Assembly: GCA_029857925.1 (NCBI GenBank)
Contig: JAOUGF010000063.1
Location: 1-8,894 of the forward strand
Direction of reading: 5' to 3'
From: Gammaproteobacteria bacterium
Lineage (GTDB): Bacteria > Pseudomonadota > Gammaproteobacteria > S012-40
DNA length: 8,894 bases
Shown here: one piece after another, positions 7,458 to 8,894 of the stretch
Numbering within the stretch: the first letter of the stretch is position 1
Layout: the number at the start of each line of letters is the position of its first letter
Made by a program: the position numbers and the translations under genes
The notes under the pieces: generated by a model
The model's input: only the letters and a program-made list of their open reading frames with translations
The model's database searches: none
What the model was told of the DNA's origin: nothing

Positions 7458-7741
7458 GACGCGCGCCTTACACGCAGTACGATGCCTAGCCCGAGGTCGA
7501 GCTCGATGTCCCAGTGCGTTGCCGGGGCGGACGCGAATGGCGGTAACTCGGTGAAATCAGAAATACTAGACCGCGCGCGATCTCCACCCGCCAGTTTAGC
7601 CTTCCAGTTTTGAAAACTGCCGTAACCGATATCGTTATGTCGGCAAAACGTTTCTTGCGATAGGCCGCTGCGTTGCTGCTCTTCGATCAGCCTTTGCCAT
7701 TCGGTTGCGTTGCGTCTGGCCCGTCGGGGTTTGGTATCCAT
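7454..7741 (-). CDS. tnpA: IS66 TnpA accessory protein (Orf1, HTH)
   Basis: A 95-residue IS66 Orf1 protein. The helix-turn-helix-like N-terminal region carries the family pattern WQRLIEEQQRSGLSQETF followed by CRHNDIGYGSFQNWKAKL. The C-terminal half ends IELDLGLGIVLRVRR, the usual closing strand pair of this family. I chose the ATG at 7741 because AGGAG (complement of 7749-7753) lies 7 nt before it; the longer reading from TTG at 7777 would add 12 residues without family support. It is the first gene of the tnpA-tnpB-tnpC unit, and its stop overlaps the tnpB start. No clear promoter is visible between it and the right end of the element. Confidence 0.93.
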   Translation of the reverse strand: MDTKPRRARRNATEWQRLIEEQQRSGLSQETFCRHNDIGYGSFQNWKAKLAGGDRARSSISDFTELPPFASAPATHWDIELDLGLGIVLRVRRAS

Positions 7742-7797
7742 TGCCCTGCTCCTGCATCGTTGAGAATTGAGGGCCAATGGTAGCGTTGGGTTACGCC

Positions 7798-7829
7798 TAG
7801 TGAAATAATGGGCTAGATTGGACGGTTAC
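7798..7829 (-). repeat. IS66 terminal inverted repeat (tnpA-side end)
   Basis: Read on the minus strand from 7829 it begins GTAACCGTCCAATCTAGCCC and matches the other end at 27 of 32 positions. The first 12 bases are identical. It supplies the foreign last residues (VTVQSSPLFH) and the TAG stop at 7797-7799 now attached to the interrupted RAYT. Confidence 0.9.
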
Positions 7830-8081
7830 ATAGTGGCGCCCCAAGGTTTGCATCATGAGTGACACGCCATCGTCGGTATTAGCGGTTAGCAGTAAATGGA
7901 CGTGGTTGGTCATGAACACCCAGGCGTGTATGGCCAACTGATACTTTTTAGAATATTCATTCAGCCAATGGGCATACGCGGCATAATCTTCGTCAGTGCC
8001 AAAACAGGCTTGACGATTGTTGCCGCGCTGTATGATGTGTTGAGGAATACCGCCTAGACAAAGCCTCGGTTGTCTTGCCAT
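7830..8081 (-). pseudogene. Small RAYT (Y1/HUH transposase), N-terminal fragment interrupted by IS66
   Basis: The first 84 residues are a typical small REP-associated tyrosine transposase: MARQPRLCLGGIPQHIIQRG, then NNRQACF, and the metal-binding HUH motif His60-Val-His62 in FMTNHVHLLL. The family continues after MQTLGRHYV with RYF/YxNxxYxRxGTLWEGR and the catalytic Tyr, but here IS66 starts at 7829 and the reading frame ends in its terminal repeat. The catalytic Tyr half is absent from the window, so the protein should be inactive. The start is ATG at 8081 with AAGGA about 7 nt upstream, inside a 13-bp palindrome (8088-8100). Tandem CTGACCCC-containing repeats lie about 70 bp upstream, as is common around RAYT genes. 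It is a different subfamily from the large RAYT at the left edge. Confidence 0.9.
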
Positions 8082-8087
8082 TTGTCT

Positions 8088-8100
8088 TCCTTGACAAGGA
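8088..8100. promoter_or_regulatory. Palindrome over the RAYT ribosome binding site
   Basis: TCCTTGACAAGGA is self-complementary except for its central base. On the minus strand its second arm supplies the AAGGA ribosome binding site of the interrupted RAYT. A hairpin here could sequester the site, or the palindrome could be an operator. Both are inference. Confidence 0.35.
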
Positions 8101-8134
8101 TATTAAATGGAAATATACATAATCAAGCTTCAAC

Positions 8135-8160
8135 GGGGTAGGAATTTTTACTCTGACCCC
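8135..8160. repeat. REP-like palindrome, GGGGTAG ... CTGACCCC
   Basis: GGGGTAG (8135-8141) and CTGACCCC (8153-8160) can pair with one bulged C around an 11-nt loop. The same two arms recur at 8865-8885 with a 6-nt loop. Bulged GC-rich palindromes are typical RAYT substrates. Confidence 0.5.
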
Positions 8161-8210
8161 AAATATTGACCCCAAATATTCCACTCTGACCCCAAATATT
8201 CCAAATATTC
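8149..8210. repeat. Short tandem repeats with CTGACCCCAAATATT
   Basis: Imperfect tandem units: ACTCTGACCCCAAATATT (8150-8167), GACCCCAAATATTCC (8168-8182), ACTCTGACCCCAAATATTCC (8183-8202) and a partial AAATATTC (8203-8210). They lie between the RAYT start and the broken end of the IS3 orfA, so they mark the boundary of the RAYT-associated unit. They are read through by the orfA frame as repeated NIWGQSG-like residues, which is why that frame appears to continue. Confidence 0.85.
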
Positions 8211-8218
8211 AGATAAGG

Positions 8219-8578
8219 CTTTTTTTGGAGATCCAGACAGTCTTCGGTCATTTGCAAGCGTTTGCGCAAGCGGCTGTTTTCTTTCTCCAATTGTTCGACA
8301 CGACGCGCTTCCAGGGTTTTGGTGGGCGCAGGGCCAGGCTGTGTATTCGAGAGCTTTTCAACGCCGTGCGCAACCAATTCCTGACGCCACTCACGGATCT
8401 GGCTGCTGTAGATATTTTCACGCCGTAATAGGGCACCCAATTGGCCGTAGGCGCAGTTATCCGCTTCTGCCACTATGCGTAGTTTGTAGTCGGTGGTGAA
8501 CGCGCGTCGGCTACGTTTTTCGAGTGTCGGCTCAGGAATCACTTGTGTATCGGGCAGGTCTGCTTTGGGTTTTGGCAT
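8219..8578 (-). pseudogene. IS3-family orfA (HTH_Tnp_1), 3' end cut off
   Basis: The protein from ATG 8578 runs MPKPKADLPDTQ, then RRAFTTDYKLRIVAEADNC, LGALLRRENIYSSQIREWRQ (helix-turn-helix of the IS3 OrfA type) and a leucine-zipper-like helix, VEQLEKENSRLRKRLQMTED. It stops resembling the family right after CLDLQKK, where homologues continue with VSALLG and the frameshift into orfB. The junction is at about 8219; the remaining codons to 8123 come from tandem repeats and the RAYT leader. orfB with the DDE catalytic core is absent. The start at 8578 is preferred over 8596 because GAGGAA (complement of 8585-8590) stands 6 nt before it. By position the RAYT unit was probably inserted into this element. 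Confidence 0.85.
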
Positions 8579-8643
8579 GTCTATTTCCTCGGTCATGTGG
8601 CCCTGAGTTATACGTTATCTCATACTTCGTCTGTATGATAGTA

Positions 8644-8659
8644 GGTTGACACATAGGGC
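8644..8659. repeat. 16-bp repeat, copy 2 (GGTTGACACATAGGGC)
   Basis: Identical to 1076-1091. On the minus strand it reads as TGTGTCAACC after TA, located about 65 bp before the orfA start. IS3-family ends typically begin TG and finish CA, so 8653 (the A of GACACA) could be the end of the IS3 element. Confidence 0.55.
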
Positions 8660-8864
8660 ATGCGCTTGCGCACGAATTCACGCTGGTCACGCACGAAGCA
8701 CCATCGAATTCCAACCGCAAAATCAAAATACCCAATGTGTGTATCGGGGTGGGCGTGCGTTTCATGTCTCCCTATGAAATGTTGCGTGTCTCGCGTGCAA
8801 GATTTGTTTTGGGGAAACAAAGATAAATAATAAAAGTCTCGATTTGATCGGCGCGAGGGAATCA

Positions 8865-8885
8865 GGGGTAGCTCAGCCTGACCCC
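8865..8885. repeat. REP-like palindrome, second copy
   Basis: GGGGTAG (8865-8871) and CTGACCCC (8878-8885) enclose a 6-nt loop. The arms are identical to those at 8135-8160. The two copies bracket the IS3 orfA remnant. Confidence 0.5.
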
Positions 8886-8894
8886 GCACACATA

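Larger units (their letters stand above)
5451..7829. mobile_element. Complete IS66-family insertion sequence (2379 bp)
   Basis: Contains tnpA, tnpB and tnpC in IS66 order on the minus strand, all uninterrupted. The terminal inverted repeats begin GTAACCGTCCAA at both ends (5451 inward on plus; 7829 inward on minus) and agree at 27 of 32 positions. The right end lies inside the small RAYT gene and the left end abuts the radical SAM remnant. IS66 elements normally make 8-bp target duplications; the flanks here are ATTAATAC (5443-5450) and ATAGTGGC (7830-7837), which do not match. The element looks competent by sequence, but its surroundings have been rearranged since insertion. Confidence 0.93.
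8579..8894. other. Region upstream of the IS3 orfA; no assignable gene
   Basis: A minus-strand reading frame (8889-8620, with FDFAVGIRWCFVRDQREF and KRMPYVSTYYHTDEV near its end) is open, but I recognise no family and see no clear ribosome binding site, so I do not call it as a gene. The region contains the second 16-bp repeat (8644-8659), probably near the IS3 terminus, and a REP-like palindrome at 8865-8885. Confidence 0.4.

Noticed and set aside
7784..7794. GTAACCCAACG on the minus strand as the right end of IS66
   Set aside because: Only the first six bases match the left end. The sequence starting at 7829 matches the left end at 27 of 32 positions and begins exactly where RAYT similarity stops.
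8149..8210. CRISPR-like array
   Set aside because: Units are short and tandem, with no unique spacers of regular length and no cas genes.
8620..8889. 89-residue minus-strand open frame
   Set aside because: No family is recognised, there is no convincing ribosome binding site, and it overlaps the probable IS3 end and the 16-bp repeat. Recorded as unassigned.
8865..8894. tRNA-like GGGGTAGCTCAG near the right edge
   Set aside because: Only the TAGCTCAG string resembles a D-arm; the next bases do not continue a tRNA, and the sequence is better explained as a GGGGTAG/CTGACCCC palindrome.

Overview
The window looks like an accessory stretch of a proteobacterial chromosome, most likely gammaproteobacterial. 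This is inferred from the large REP-associated tyrosine transposase (RAYT), a second small RAYT, an IS66 element, an IS3-type orfA, a WYL regulator and an AlkC-type DNA repair protein; no rRNA, tRNA or core gene is present to fix the taxon. By eye, the central cargo (about 1097-5450) is AT-rich and the IS66 element (5451-7829) is clearly more GC-rich.

Layout. 3-791 (+) is the C-terminal part of a large RAYT that enters from outside the window. 792-1096 is non-coding and holds three copies of CCATCGATTGG. 1097-1834 (-) is a WYL-domain regulator, divergent from 2177-2563 (+), a small exported protein resembling the ABM-like dimeric alpha/beta-barrel fold. A promoter and palindrome between them suggest autoregulation, and the secreted protein is a candidate target. 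2805-3887 (-) is AlkC, a HEAT-repeat DNA glycosylase with a C-terminal Ig-like part. 4006-5450 (-) is a B12-binding/radical SAM gene that has lost its 5' end at the IS66 boundary.

5451-7829 is a complete IS66 element. It has tnpA, tnpB and tnpC coupled by ATGA overlaps, a full DDE triad, and roughly 32-bp imperfect terminal inverted repeats. To its right lie 7830-8081 (-), the N-terminal part of a small RAYT cut off by the IS66 end; 8149-8210, a short tandem repeat containing CTGACCCC; and 8219-8578 (-), an IS3-family orfA cut off at those repeats. The last 300 bases are non-coding or unassigned.

Reading of the whole. The right part is a nest: IS66 sits in a RAYT, and the RAYT sits in an IS3 element. 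The missing halves (RAYT C-terminus, IS3 orfB, radical SAM N-terminus) are not on the other side of IS66, and the 8-bp flanks of IS66 do not match. The simplest explanation is a deletion that started exactly at the IS66 left end, or recombination between two IS66 copies. I see no convincing new multi-gene defence or biosynthetic system. The best leads are the mobile-element rearrangement, the hairpins shared around the IS3/RAYT remnant, the divergent WYL/ABM pair with its operator, and a 16-bp repeat found at both ends of the window.
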